From Gelatoporia subvermispora B (taxonomy: Eukaryota; Basidiomycota; Agaricomycetes; Polyporales; Gelatoporiaceae), in assembly GCA_000320605.2 (NCBI GenBank), contig KB445798.1:434592-498591 (forward strand): a DNA stretch of 64,000 nt, written 5' to 3'. How positions within the stretch are numbered: the stretch's first letter is position 1; each line of letters opens with the position of its first letter. Under the pieces are notes generated by a model that was not told where the DNA came from, did not search any database, and was given only the letters and a program-made list of their open reading frames with translations. Made by a program: the position numbers and the translations under genes. This document shows positions 1-10,849 of this stretch, piece after piece.

Positions 1-1448
1 TTTTGAAAGCTCCCACGCAATCGCAACCTGGGCCATGCTCACGCCGAGTTTCTTCGCTACCCCCTCGACTCGGTTGACGATCTTCTCAATCGCGGGGCTA
101 TCGTAGTTTTTCTGGAACCTATTCACATGGAATTTGAGTCGAAAGTGTGTGGTGATAGAACAATCGTGAGCTAACCAGTCAGTCTCTCCACGCTTCGTCT
201 CTTTAGACTTGGCGAAGGGCCTACAGAGCAGTCCGCGTCCCAATGGAGACCACGGAATAGCAGATACACCGAAGAACTACGACCACCGAGAAGTGATCAG
301 TGGGCAATGGATGACACGCAGACGTGGAGGTGCCTACCTTAAGCGTAGGGAACATCTCACGCTCCTCTTCGCGGTAAATCAGGCTGTGGTGGTCCTGCAT
401 CGAGATGAACGGCGTGAGGTTGTGCGTGATCGCATAGTCTGTGGAGAGATTTCAGCATGCGATCTTTGATAGTATGTCAAGGACGATGGACGTACTCTGC
501 ATCGCATGGACTGGTATGCACATAGGAGTCAGCAAGGAAAATAGAGAACACAAACGCACGTACACTGCCAAGCATAGCACGAGCTCATCCCGATATAGCG
601 AACGAGCCCGGCTTTGACAACGTCGTGGAGTGCTTGCATCTGAGCGCCTTGCTGTAGCGGAGGCACGAGCAAAAACAGCGCATCACTCACCGTCTCCTCG
701 AATGGAGTGTCCCAATCCGCACGATGGCCTGCAGTCCGTATGTCGAATGAATAAGCGTTCCACCCTCATATGTCCACATATTCACACTGTAGGACGTCGA
801 TATAGCCCAGCTGCAGTCGCTCCAAGCTCTGCTTCACAGCGTCGAAGATGTGCTGTAGTGTACGTCAATTTCTGTTCGGAACGCATCTACGGAGCTGTGG
901 AGCGTCTCACCTTGCGGCTCATGCCCCACTGGTTCACAATGCGCATCTCGCCCTGTTCGGTCACCGGAGGGTTGAACACTTTCTGACCACGGTCCTTGCA
1001 CACTACGCCCGCAAACTAAATTGACCTGTCAGCATTGCGGGTCACTTAGAAGGAGGAATATGGTGGCGCACCTTGGTCATGACAACGATCTCCTCGCGGG
1101 GAAGCCCGAGCTGCTTGATCGCGCGGCCGAGGATGACTTCCGAGTACCCGTTGGAGTAAACATTCGCCGTGTCAAACGTCTGAATGCCTGCGTCATAGCT
1201 ATACGACCATATGTCAACCATGTACCTCGTATTTGATCGCACAGAGCGGCAGTGCTCACGCGTATTTTATGTGTTTGATTGCCTCTTCCTCGTCAAGCAG
1301 CCAGTCAGCCCAGTCTGCGCCGTAGGACATACACCCCAGGATAACGCGCGAAACTTTCAGCCCAGACTTTCCCAGACGCACTGTACTATGTGAGCCTCCG
1401 CCCAACTTTACAAACGAGCCAGTTCAATTAGCACGCACCATACGGCAT
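1..1448 (-). CDS. Aldo/keto reductase (YajO/Kv-beta-like), 3' end outside window
   Basis: This is an NADPH-dependent aldo/keto reductase of the Kv-beta-like fungal subgroup, which reduces aldehydes and ketones in the cytosol. The start at 1446-1448 gives MPY, and splicing to an exon near 1,380 continues [21 protein letters not shown], the usual N-terminus. The next exon (about 1242-1042) holds the cofactor and catalytic strand [21 protein letters not shown] with the active-site Asp and Tyr. Later exons read [54 protein letters not shown] and [15 protein letters not shown], in family order. The last visible piece, [19 protein letters not shown], reaches base 1, so roughly the last fifth of the protein lies outside. 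There are at least seven short introns. Sure of the family; the substrate is unknown. Confidence 0.88.
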
Positions 1449-3223
1449 GGGCTTCGAGGGAAGTTGGGGTATGTCTGACATTTTATCCGCTTGAGGTATG
1501 GGCTATACTTTGAAGAGTTCAAAGAGACGGTATACGAGAGCCAAAAGAGTACGTGGCCCCTCCTTGTATACAACGGCATTTATACAATCCAAAGGCCCTG
1601 CCGAACATTTCGAGATGACTTACGTCACACCGCGGCAGAAGCATCTGCTGGGCTTTGTCAGAATTTGCCGCTCAATTATCTATAGACACCATTGTAGGGA
1701 GCACGATGATGAACCTCCGTGGGCGTTGCTTTACAGGATGCGAGCTTGGGCGACTGTGCTTCAAATGACGATGATGCAGAGGGCTAGGCCCACCGGCAGG
1801 CCGGGGACGCGCCGCCTGTGCAGCCTCAAGACGCGTCTACTTCGAACCGTGTTCGATACGAAGTGATATCTTGCGTGCCACCGCCAACGCTCGCGCACCA
1901 AATCAGCAAACAAATGGAAGCAGCCTAGATCAGCTCATCGCAGTACGGGGGGAGAGACACGGCCTAACTCAAAACCCACGGCAAAAGAATAGACGCGCGA
2001 CTCAGGGTACCGAAATAGCACAGGAAGCGTCTGATTTTTTTTTTTGCAAAATGCAAGGCGTTGCTGGAGGGCGAGCATTGTGTGGGGTCCGGGCGTCGGG
2101 TTAGTGACACTTTACACCCAGGCAAGAGGAGGAAGGTCGACCTGGCTGTTTAGTCATGCGCTACCAACGGGAATCAGGACAGCGGCAGCGGCAGGCAGCG
2201 CAGTCCACGCCCGTCGAGGACGGGTGTGCAGCTCACACCAGTTCAGCTTAACTGCATGTCGCTCCGAGGAGCAGACCAGGAAGAAATAGGGGAGCAGTCC
2301 CGGTAGTGCAGTCCATAAAATATTGTCAGGGCGGTGGCAAGGGCGGCAGGCACAGGACCCCGGCATATCCACAACGAGGTTCGATCCGTGTGCGGAAAAG
2401 AATTATGTAGTTTAAAATCGCATACATTTTCCAATATGTCACCATTATTGGAAATATTGGGTTTCAATCTTCGGGCGTTGATCCATATATGGCCAGAATC
2501 GAACATCTGAGAGGTCCCTGGCAGCACTTACAGTCCACTCCCGTCTGCGGCGGGTTGGCAGCTCAGTCCAGTGTCAGTGTACGCTTCCATATTCTCCGGC
2601 GAAGCTTCTCGCGCAGCTCGTACCCACACGTTTTTAGTGCCAGAATCTGCCAATTTCGAACAGCTGCGTGCTGCGACACATGGATTGTGACCTTTTGGTG
2701 CGGTGCTATATAGGTCGGTGAGGCGATGCCAAAGTCGATGACTCACGGCGACGCGTGCTGTCCTGAATACATGTATATCAAAAGAAATTCATACTCTGGC
2801 ACAGAGTACGATTATGACGTTGGGCCTTCGTCGAATCCTGTGCCACGTCATTCGACCGTCCCCCGATCTCCAACCTTTTGCGTCGCATACCATCGGCACT
2901 CGATGTTACGTCTATAGCTGGTAGATATATATTGTAACATGCACTCAAACTATCACAACTCTCAGTTCGAGGTGTCCAGCTCCTTAAAATGCAAGCGACC
3001 AGAATTGGGGACTATCCATCGCTCAATTTGACAACTTGCATCTCTTTCCGCACACTGCATGGTACATATTGTTTTCCTCTGCAAAAGACCCGCGTCTATG
3101 ATCTTCCATTCTACCGGCACTGACGATGCTGAGTGACTACAATTTCTAAGCTACTTGGTGACTTGACGCGATTCAAAAGGCACTTGCAAAACGCGAACGA
3201 CACTGAGATTGAGGGCCTGTTCC
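1449..3223. other. Gene-poor stretch, no supported gene
   Basis: About 1.8 kb upstream of the aldo/keto reductase. Open frames up to 122 codons occur (for example 1498-1866 on the plus strand) but show no recognisable motif or splice-consistent continuation. Around 2,198 and 2,531 two similar stretches each combine GCAGTCCAC/ACAGTCCAC with a small CCCGTC...GGCGGG or GACGGG hairpin, which may be diverged ends of a short repeat. Nothing else can be supported. Confidence 0.5.
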
Positions 3224-3560
3224 GCAACTGCGATTCTTCTGGCGCTCTCACGCGTTGGAGTGTAATCGCGACGGTTGTGTTTGCATGCTAGCTGAAATGG
3301 GCACTTGAATCAGATGCACTGATAAGATGGCAGTCTCTCTTCTGACTTGCAATTGCGCAATGAAATCGGCGCAGGCTCGCAAATAATGTCGCCCGCCGTG
3401 TCCTGCTCACTGTACTGAACTGATGTTTTGATGCATGTTCGGCGCAGATGGCTGCAATAGGACACGATCGGCGTTTAATAGGTCTCAGTACAAACACTGC
3501 CAACGCGAAAATACTTCGACGCGTGAGAGCGCCGGAGGCATCGCAGTGGCCGTATTGCAA
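3224..3560. repeat. Imperfect inverted repeat of a coding-like fragment
   Basis: About 65 bp at 3,224-3,290 recur in reverse complement at about 3,487-3,560. Both arms contain the core GGCGCTCTCACGCGT. Translated outward, the left arm (plus) gives NCDSSGALTRWSVIATVVFA and the right arm (minus) gives HCDASGALTRRSIFALAVFV, so the two arms look like oppositely oriented, diverged copies of one coding exon. I do not recognise the peptide. A decayed gene duplicated head to head is the simplest reading; chance similarity is unlikely over this length. Confidence 0.5.
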
Positions 3561-4040
3561 GACTGTTCGACGCAGGTCATGCCATGTCACTGTCTTGGGC
3601 ATCCTGCGTATTTAGGCATCTCCTAGGAGCTGACCATACTGATGAGACAACGTAACTGCGCAACCAGAAGTTCAACAATTTTATTCCCCAAGAGCCACCT
3701 GACGGGACTTAGAGAAAGCTGTGCCGTATGGTTCACGTAACCACATACACAAGTGTTACATGAAGAGACCCTGTAAGCAAACTGATTATTGTTCCCTCAG
3801 TGCAGGTATCCGAGAGTGCCGTGCTCGTGCCTTTATCACAGCTAATGTTGCGTGCATTGCTGGACCACAGGTAGCTCTGGAGTTCGGTCTCAAAGTGCTG
3901 GAGCCTCAAACAACTGTAAAGCTATGCTCCTGTTATCAAGGCCACCGTTCCGATTCTGGGGACTGGAGTTTCTCAGCTTGGAATCCGGTCCGGTCAACTT
4001 GTACTAACCGGAGCTGCTTCGCTTTCATGGCCGTCGGAAA

Positions 4041-4740
4041 GACCGCTTTTTCATCCATCACTGGTTTAGACCGCCACCTACGCAGTTTGCCCACTTGCAC
4101 AGTCTGAAGAGACGTGCATTCATGACATGACAAACGGCCCAGCTTCCACTGAGCGACCGTGATCAGCACTCCGCTCCCAGATCCGATGTCGCGCCGTGCG
4201 CCGGTGCAATATGCCTATGCAGTGCATTCCACCACTTGCTACCTGATTGAGCATCCTACCACTCTCTAGCTACTTGAGAACACCGCGCCACCAGCAATTG
4301 CTGGTTAAAACTGCCACTCACGCAGTCTGCCCACTTCTGCTGTCTTAACAGCTACGCAGTCATGGCAATACAAACGGCCGGGCATCTGGCAGCTGTGGCC
4401 ACCACTTTCCTCTCAAATGCAATGCTCCGTCGTACGCGCTGGTTCAAACCGGCGATGACACATACCTATGTTGTGCACAATGTTGTGCATCCTACCATTC
4501 TCTAACTAAATGAGAAGACCGCGCCTTCAACCATTGGTGGTTCAGGCTGCCACATACGCAGTTTACTCACCCGTGCGGTCTGAACAGCCCCCCATTTTCC
4601 ATGTACATAAGATCGCATCCTGATTAGTGGCTCCCCAGTCTTCCCCACCTCCAGCACACACATTGTGTTCTTGACAATACCAACCAATTCCCGCAAGTCC
4701 AGCTCCTCTGCTCACGCTATGCGCAATGCTAAACTAACTT
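4041..4740. repeat. Degenerate tandem repeat, period about 240 bp (array 1)
   Basis: Three units begin at 4,041, 4,281 and 4,517, each opening with (G/C)ACCGC. Each then carries a block like GGTTTAGACCGCCAC, ACGCAGT(T/C)TGCCCAC and a later CAAACGGCC. The linker GCATCCTACCA(C/T)TCTCTA also repeats about 240 bp apart before units 2 and 3. Units differ at many positions and share no common long reading frame, so they look like an old decayed array rather than an active satellite or coding repeat. Confidence 0.65.
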
Positions 4741-5515
4741 GCCCCCAGATGATGAGCCAGGGCTTTGTATTGACACCGGCTTACGACGCTGACGACATGG
4801 TCCACGAGTTTGTCGACTTACAAGACTTGTCATTCGACTTGGGGGAGATATCTGATCCATTTAGCCTCCTGTTGAATTTAGGGCCCGAAGCTTACCAGTC
4901 GCTGCATGATACGTGCGTCCATATACTATTTTGTTCCTCTCCCGAACTACTCAGAAGTGTACATCTCTCATTAGATCCGGCTGGCTTCAGATGACGAATC
5001 AGGACTTCGAATTGACACCTGCTCACGACACTGGTGATATGGCTTACTCGTGAGCTAAGATAGACGTTATCCTGTTTGTCGGCTTACGAGACTTGGTATT
5101 ACAACTGCAGAGAGTGTCAGTTTAGCTCCCTGTTCAATTTCGAGCCTAGCACAAACCAGCCGTCGCATAATACGTATGGTCACATACCATTCACTTCTAC
5201 CGAATCACTAATAAGCATGATTTCTCATTAGAACTGTTTGGCCTGCGATGCTAGATCAGGGCCTTGCATCCACATCTGCTCATGACACTGGCCACATGGT
5301 GAACCCGTGAGTCAGAATAGACCTATCAGATTTGTTGACTTCACAAATTTGATGCTGTTACCTCAGAGAGACCATCCTGGCCACACAATCTGGTCCACAT
5401 GCCCCTACCGAGCTTGGAGCTGACCAGCCGTCGCATGATACGTACGCTCATATACCAGGCGTCTCCTCTGCTGACTCACTAATCAGCTTGCTTCTCACGA
5501 TAGCCCACACCTATG
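4741..5515. repeat. Degenerate tandem repeat, period about 240-255 bp (array 2)
   Basis: Units start near 4,746, 4,987 and 5,243 with CAGATGATGAGCCAGGGC and close variants. In each, ACACC(G/T)GCT then ACGAC(G/A)CTG follow about 25-40 bp later, and a ...CATATACCA/CATATACTA block comes about 160 bp later. The first unit gives a 109-codon open frame (4,665-4,994), but the other two carry stops. The array runs directly into the start of the C2H2 gene and has about the same period as array 1, so both may derive from one ancestral unit. Confidence 0.6.
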
Positions 5516-5525
5516 CACTGCCACT

Positions 5526-6129
5526 GTGAAATTCAAACTGTCCCTCGACGCTGTGCGGACACTTCTTGAGGACAAATTTCCTGTTCTACACAACCGAGAC
5601 GTCACAATCAAGTGTGTGGACACCAAAGAGGAGGGAGTTACTTGTCCATTTTGTGGGTCCCCCGAGGATTTTGTGAATCACGTCTGGCGTTGCCACTCGG
5701 ATAGATCCACGTTGGTCTTGTAAGTACAGCGACAAAATGTCTGGCCCGTTTGCTTACTATCATTCCTTCTACAGGCTTGGGCACAGATCAGGTACAGCGT
5801 ACTCTGGAGGACATTGTGATGGCACGATCGATGTGCATGCTGCTCCTGATGGGTATCTCCCGTTGTCCGAAATGATCACGAAACACCTCAAGGACGAACA
5901 TCCCGAATTGAACGTTAAAACTAGTGCAGTCGTAAGCTGCATTTGGAAGAATCATGATGGTCAAAGGTGCGCACAAGAGGTGCAGAGACAAAGCCTAGTT
6001 AGGCACATTGTGGGTAGTCATATGAAAGGCATCAAGCCTTTCAAATGCCCCAAGTGCTCTAAGCGATTTGGCCGCAAGGATGTGATGGACCGCCACCAAC
6101 AGAAGACTCGGAGTTGCCGCGACGCGTAG
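5526..6129 (+). CDS. Small C2H2 zinc-finger protein
   Basis: Two exons, 5526-5719 and 5775-6129, joined across a GTAAGT...ACAG intron of 55 bp, give 182 residues. The C-terminal finger is canonical, FKCPKCSKRFGRKDVMDRH followed by a Cys in the fourth position (about residues 157-181). Three weaker finger-like Cys/His groups precede it: CPFCGSPEDFVNHVWRCH (about 41-58), CDG...MITKHLKDEH (about 76-107) and CIWKNHDGQRC...LVRHIVGSH (about 119-148). This pattern of several poor fingers and one good C-terminal finger is common in short mushroom C2H2 proteins presumed to be nuclear DNA-binding factors. No transactivation or nuclear-import signal is obvious. It stands alone between the decayed 240-bp repeats and the DUF6534 relic. 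Confidence 0.8.
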
Positions 6130-6741
6130 GCTTACTTGGGCAGAGTTGGATGCGAAAGGGGCATCTGAGATCTGAGGATCGGTTTCCCGTTTCATCCGAG
6201 AGTGCCTCAATGCTGTGCCATGGGCTGTGTTCTCGTAATCTGGGTACTGTATCGAATTTACGACTACTTCGGCTTCCATTTATGTAAGGATTGAGGCACG
6301 ATATTGTTAGCATCCCTTTATCTATTCTCAAGTCAACAGTGACAAGAGCGACACATTCTTGCACACAAAGTCTGATCTCGAACATTCTGAGGAATTGTAT
6401 ATGGGTTCAAACATATTCCTGTTTTGTACTTGATCTTTCTGGTTGCGATCGCGGACCGAGCAGCTGGGATGTTGTTACGCTCAATTGTACATCCAATGCG
6501 TTGAGTTCAGGAAAGAGGAACCGCAATCCAAGACATTTCAAAAGACAATTTATTACTGTGACAGGGAAGTTCCTTGTCGCAAAGGCGAGATGACCCGCCA
6601 GCCAGGCATCGCACCCCCTGTGTTGAAGAACAGGCTTTCGCGGTACCTCTCGCAGTGATGCTGGTTGTATTTTAGTGTCTAGTTCTAGATCATCTTGGAT
6701 CACGCGATGGGATCATCTAGTACTACCTCGGACTTGGAATT
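6130..6741. other. Intergenic, no supported gene
   Basis: About 0.6 kb between the C2H2 stop and the end of the minus-strand DUF6534 relic. Overlapping open frames occur on both strands, but none has family motifs or splice-consistent neighbours. It probably holds the 3' ends of the two convergent transcription units. Confidence 0.4.
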
Positions 6742-8370
6742 TCAAACCGTATCTATGTCTACACTTGTTTCTGTGGCGGTTTCGACTCGCACCTCTAGAC
6801 CCTACTCAGGAATGTTATTATGATCATGAGCATGGATTTCGCACTAGCTCACTTGTTTGGCGCCTTTCGAGTGAAAGTGCTCTGAGCCAAATTGAGCACT
6901 GGTTCTGAGACCCAGGAGTTCGTCAGGCTCTGGAGAGGAACACTCTGTACTGCGCGCCTCATGCTCCATCGCAGGTTGTAGCTTGCCAAAAGTGAATTCA
7001 GTAGGACTAGAAACATGTAGGTTAGAACCCGATGAGAACGTTCAAGGGTAAAAAAACTAACGAGGACCAAGCAAGATGTACGTCGCTTGATAGATTTCGT
7101 TGTTTGGCATGAGAGCAAACTGAAGACCATAATGAGAACGTCTCTTGTTCCAGGCATAGACATCTATGTAGAGTTCGTTACCGTGACGAGGGATACGACC
7201 GTACATAGCCTATTGGCGATGTCAACACATGCTGTCGAACGCCCGAATATGCACGCACGTCACGAGCACACCGGTGCTGATGCTGTAAATGATGAACAGA
7301 CGGAGCAAATTGTTGGTTCTAAAGGATAACGACGACTATTAGACGCATTAGTCTAATGTCCCGGCTCAGGGGCGCTTACTTGTGGAAATCTGATCTGTTT
7401 CTCCAGAGCAGGAAGACTTGTGAAACCGCCATGAGGAAGTCCGCTACAATGCCTGTGATGAATCCAGAATACGCAATCCACTAGAGGTTTACAAGTAAGT
7501 CAAACCCACCCCACGATCCGACAGAACTTACCTTGTTGCATCCTCCAAGCAAGGAGAGACTACTCCAATGAGACCTGTAGGATGAAATCAGCGTTATACC
7601 ACAGAACTTTCATTGTTCACAATCCTCACTCCTCGGAGACAGAGACTCGAGCCCTCACGTCAACATGCGTGCTCATCGAATTGATGTTATTCACTCACAA
7701 AATCTAAGCGCTTAAGGTTGAGATCGTGTGAGCTACTTATGCCAATCAATGATCGTATCCCACACACCAAGATTTGCTGAAGTAGGTATGAGCTTTGCGA
7801 TAGGATGTTCAGTGATAGTTACCGAATACGATGAGAAAGGCACGTACGATGATGGTGAGCAACCATACGTTTCTCGAGCTCACTTTGAGCAGTCAATACG
7901 CGTCAATTGAACGCGGATTCGATGCAACTTACGCTTCCACACCCTCAGACAGAAGAGGCTGAAACATCGAAGCATCAATATTATTCTCCTCCATGTCTTG
8001 AAAGATGGCAAACAATTAATAGTTGCAGCGGGACCGCGCTCTGAAGGCGGCGTTGCAACTCGCAGACCAGTACACAGCACGCCGTTCCATAACGCGTGCA
8101 GTGCTATTCCACGAGTAGAGCCACACCAGGGTGAAGAACAGGAGTCAGGACCTGGTATTGCTCAAGTCGACAAGGGGATGGGCTGTCCAGAGAAATCAGT
8201 CGCATTACTTTGCAACCATCATGCACATGCTCAATATCCGTGTGCAAGATCTCCGTCGGCCCATACACGATGGCGAACAAGGATAGAGCAGTGCTTCTGC
8301 ACAAGTCCGATATTGGAATACAACATCGGCGAATAGTGATCATCTTTGTTGAAGATAGGTATCATCTGTC
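6742..8370 (-). pseudogene. DUF6534-type membrane protein, 5'-truncated relic (copy F)
   Basis: Reading the minus strand from about 8,370 down to 6,742 recovers most exons of the same family as genes A-E. They are IPIFNKDDHYSPML, SLFCLRVWK, LSSRNVWLLTII, WIAYSGFITGIVADFLMAVS (DUF6534 start), RTNNLLRLFIIYSISTGVLV, LCTVVSLVT, FALMPNNEIYQATYILLGP, VLLNSLLASYNLRW and a final EVRVETATETSVDIDTV. The two N-terminal exons (the Asn-x-Thr-x-Gly-Ala segment and the next) were not found; the proteasome gene starts about 350 bp beyond. The last junction also does not keep frame with any GT-AG pair I could find. I call it a 5'-lost relic. An undetected diverged first exon would make it a gene. Confidence 0.6.
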
Positions 8371-8724
8371 TAGGAATTGGTTTGTTCGTGCTCGGTAGCG
8401 GATGCGGAGCGAGCACAAGTTCCTTGATGTGGTTTCACCGGCAGCCACATCCGCCGAGCCTTTACAGTATATAGCCTTCAATCTGAACGAGGTTCAGTTC
8501 TGCGAGAGAGCATAGTGTCCGTGCTAAGGACGTCGAAGAAAAAATGCGCGCAGCATGCCCAGAACGTCCTGGTCGGAAAGATGGATGCACGAGATGTGCA
8601 GCGTGGGAAAACAGGACGCGTCACCTACGCGTCCTCCATGATGCGGGCGCTCGTTCCGCTCGTCCTGCGACCTCCATAACACTTACGCGTATACTCCCGT
8701 TCTCCTCTGTAGTTCCTGCCCATC

Positions 8725-9606
8725 ATGGTGAGGGATAGTCGCCACTTGGTCATTGTGTAGATGCTGAACAAGGTGTCAATCCGTCCTGGCCTCCAGTCAA
8801 TAATGCAAATGAACGGTGGCTCCGTCATCGCCATGGTGGGGAAGGACTGTGTCGCTATTGCTTCAGACTTGCGGCTAGGAAACCAGTCTTTGGGCATTTC
8901 ATCGAAATTTGAGAAGGTGAGTGCAACATGCAAACTCTCCCGGATAGCTAACTGAGTTGCGCGGAGATCTTCCCTATGACAGACCGGGTATACGTCGGCC
9001 TGCCAGGCCTTGCGACCGATGTAACAACACTGTACGCATTTCGTCTCCGATCACATTTTAGGAGTGTTCTCATACACAATATGCCAGTCACCAGCAGTTC
9101 CGGTATCGCCTCAACATGTACACCATCAAGGAGGAGCGAGAAATTGAACCCGAGACATTCGCGCACCTTGTCTCCTCAACGCTCTACGAGAAGCGGTTCG
9201 GCCCCTACTTCATTGAACCCGTCATTGCAGGCCTACAGAAGACGCCATCTGGGGACCTGAAGCCCTATATTGCGGCGACAGACCTCATCGGGTGCCTGAA
9301 CTTCGCGAAGGACTTTGTCGTTGCAGGAACGGCAAGCGACAAACTCTTCGGTGTTGCGGAGGGCCTCTGGGAGCCCGACTTGGAGCCGGAGGACCTGTTT
9401 GAGACCATAGCTCAGACACTGCTGAATGCGGTAGATCGCGATGCGTACTCGGGTTGGGGGGCAGTTGTATATGTACTGTGAGTGACACGATTCATTGCTC
9501 ACATTGCGTCACTTCTCTCCACGGACATTTTTACTGATGGCATCATGACGCTCACAGAACGAAGGACAAGGTGATCAAGCGCGAGTTGAAGGGCAGAATG
9601 GACTAG
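8725..9606 (+). CDS. PUP3: 20S proteasome subunit beta type-3
   Basis: This is a non-catalytic beta-ring subunit of the 20S proteasome core. Five exons (8725-8727, 8797-8916, 8967-9031, 9088-9477, 9558-9606) give 208 residues, close to the usual 205. The first exon is the ATG alone, immediately followed by GTGAGG. The protein begins MSIMQMNGGS with no propeptide or catalytic Thr1, as expected for beta-3. Diagnostic stretches are GKDCVAIASDLRLG, IFPMTDRVYVGLPGLATDV, LYEKRFGPYFIEPVIAGL, LWEPDLEPEDLFETIAQTLL and NAVDRDAYSGWGAVVYVL, and it ends in LKGRMD. The fourth exon is placed at TCACCAG (9,088), which is the only acceptor that keeps frame into QFRYRLN. Housekeeping gene with very strong family match. 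Confidence 0.96.
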
Positions 9607-10676
9607 TTTCTTTGTGTTTGTAGTCAGCATCCATGTTCCACTTCCGTATACAGGCGCACATTTTCCGGCATTCCGAGCGAAGTGAAGAATACGGGCAACA
9701 TACAGTTGCGTGCTCTCTGCCATCTCTGTCGCAAAAACACTTCTACTATCAACCATCAAACGTCCACTTAGATCTTCTGCTCCGAAGTGGCCGAAGCGAA
9801 GACGAACGTCCGAGCACCCGATGGCCCTCCGTCAGTACATCCTCATGGCCTGGTGCTGACGGCGAGCCCGGTGCCGTTTCTTGCCGCTCTCCCATGTGTC
9901 CGCTTGCGGCAAGAGGGCGGGCGGAGACGCTGTTGAAACATCTGGCGGTCGTGACGGGCGTGCGGAAATTGCCAGCCATCAGAATAGGCCGTAATTTTGT
10001 GCTGCCTCGATGTTGCAGTTTCTTCCCCGTCATTCGGCTTACGTCAAATTAGGAAGGAGGTGCAGGGCTGCAAGGCGGGCCGAGCACTCCAAGCGTCAGT
10101 TCCTGCACGGAAGAGTGTCATAGGCGGTGAATTTTCTCGGCGTACTGACTGACATATCCTGGCTAGCAGACTCTCTCCCTTGCAGAACGCACTTGGAACA
10201 GAGCCAAGAGGTCCTAGAAGTCTACGAGAACAAAGATACAGCTACGTCCACCACATCGCCGAAGCATGGAACCATCGTCTTCGAAAGTTGGTAATTCTGC
10301 CGGGAGCAGTGGTTGTGAGTGGCTCTCTGTCATCGCCAAAGAGACATATAACCTTCTGTGCATCACTCCCCGCGCCCACTCGACCAGCCCGGCGGCTCCA
10401 TAGGGTCAGAGACGCCCCGGGTCAGCTTCGATTGGCTGGGACGTGGACGCCCATTCCAACCGAGACAGCGAAGCCATGTCAAAATATATTGGTCGAGGTC
10501 CCCACCTTTCCCCGTTCCCACCGCCAGACACGATCACGTTCTCCGCATTCACCACGCCACATTTCCGCCTGCCTCGCGATGATGCGGCGCGAAACTGTCG
10601 CGCGCCATTTTTTTTCTGCAGTTTCTGCATTTCATTCAATTCGCTCCGGCCAAGTCTTCGAGGCTGCTTCTGCAGG
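9607..10676. other. Intergenic, no supported gene
   Basis: About 1.1 kb between the proteasome gene and the promoter of the PriA-like gene. Several overlapping frames of 70-166 codons occur on both strands but they carry no motif. It presumably contains the terminator of PUP3 and upstream regulatory DNA of the secreted-protein gene. Confidence 0.4.
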
Positions 10677-10849
10677 ATAAAAACCCAGCGCTGCCCTCGA
10701 GATATGCACCCGACCCTTCCCCGAGGTCATCCAGGTCCTCCCTCCACCCCCCTCTATTTCTTACAGTCCTAATAACCGCCTGTCCTTCCTCGCGCGTCCC
10801 GCTAAGAGATTTAACATACTCCTAGACTGTGATTAAATTGAGGGCTAAA
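10677..10849 (+). promoter_or_regulatory. Core promoter of the PriA-like gene: TATA-like box and pyrimidine tract
   Basis: GATAAAAA at 10,677-10,684 is TATA-like and lies about 170 bp before the start codon. It is followed by a C/T-rich stretch (about 10,700-10,800), a layout typical of strongly expressed filamentous-fungal genes. This is position and composition evidence only. Confidence 0.4.

Noticed and set aside
1498..1866. 122-codon ORF on the plus strand
   Set aside because: No motif, no splice partner, and composition like its non-coding surroundings.
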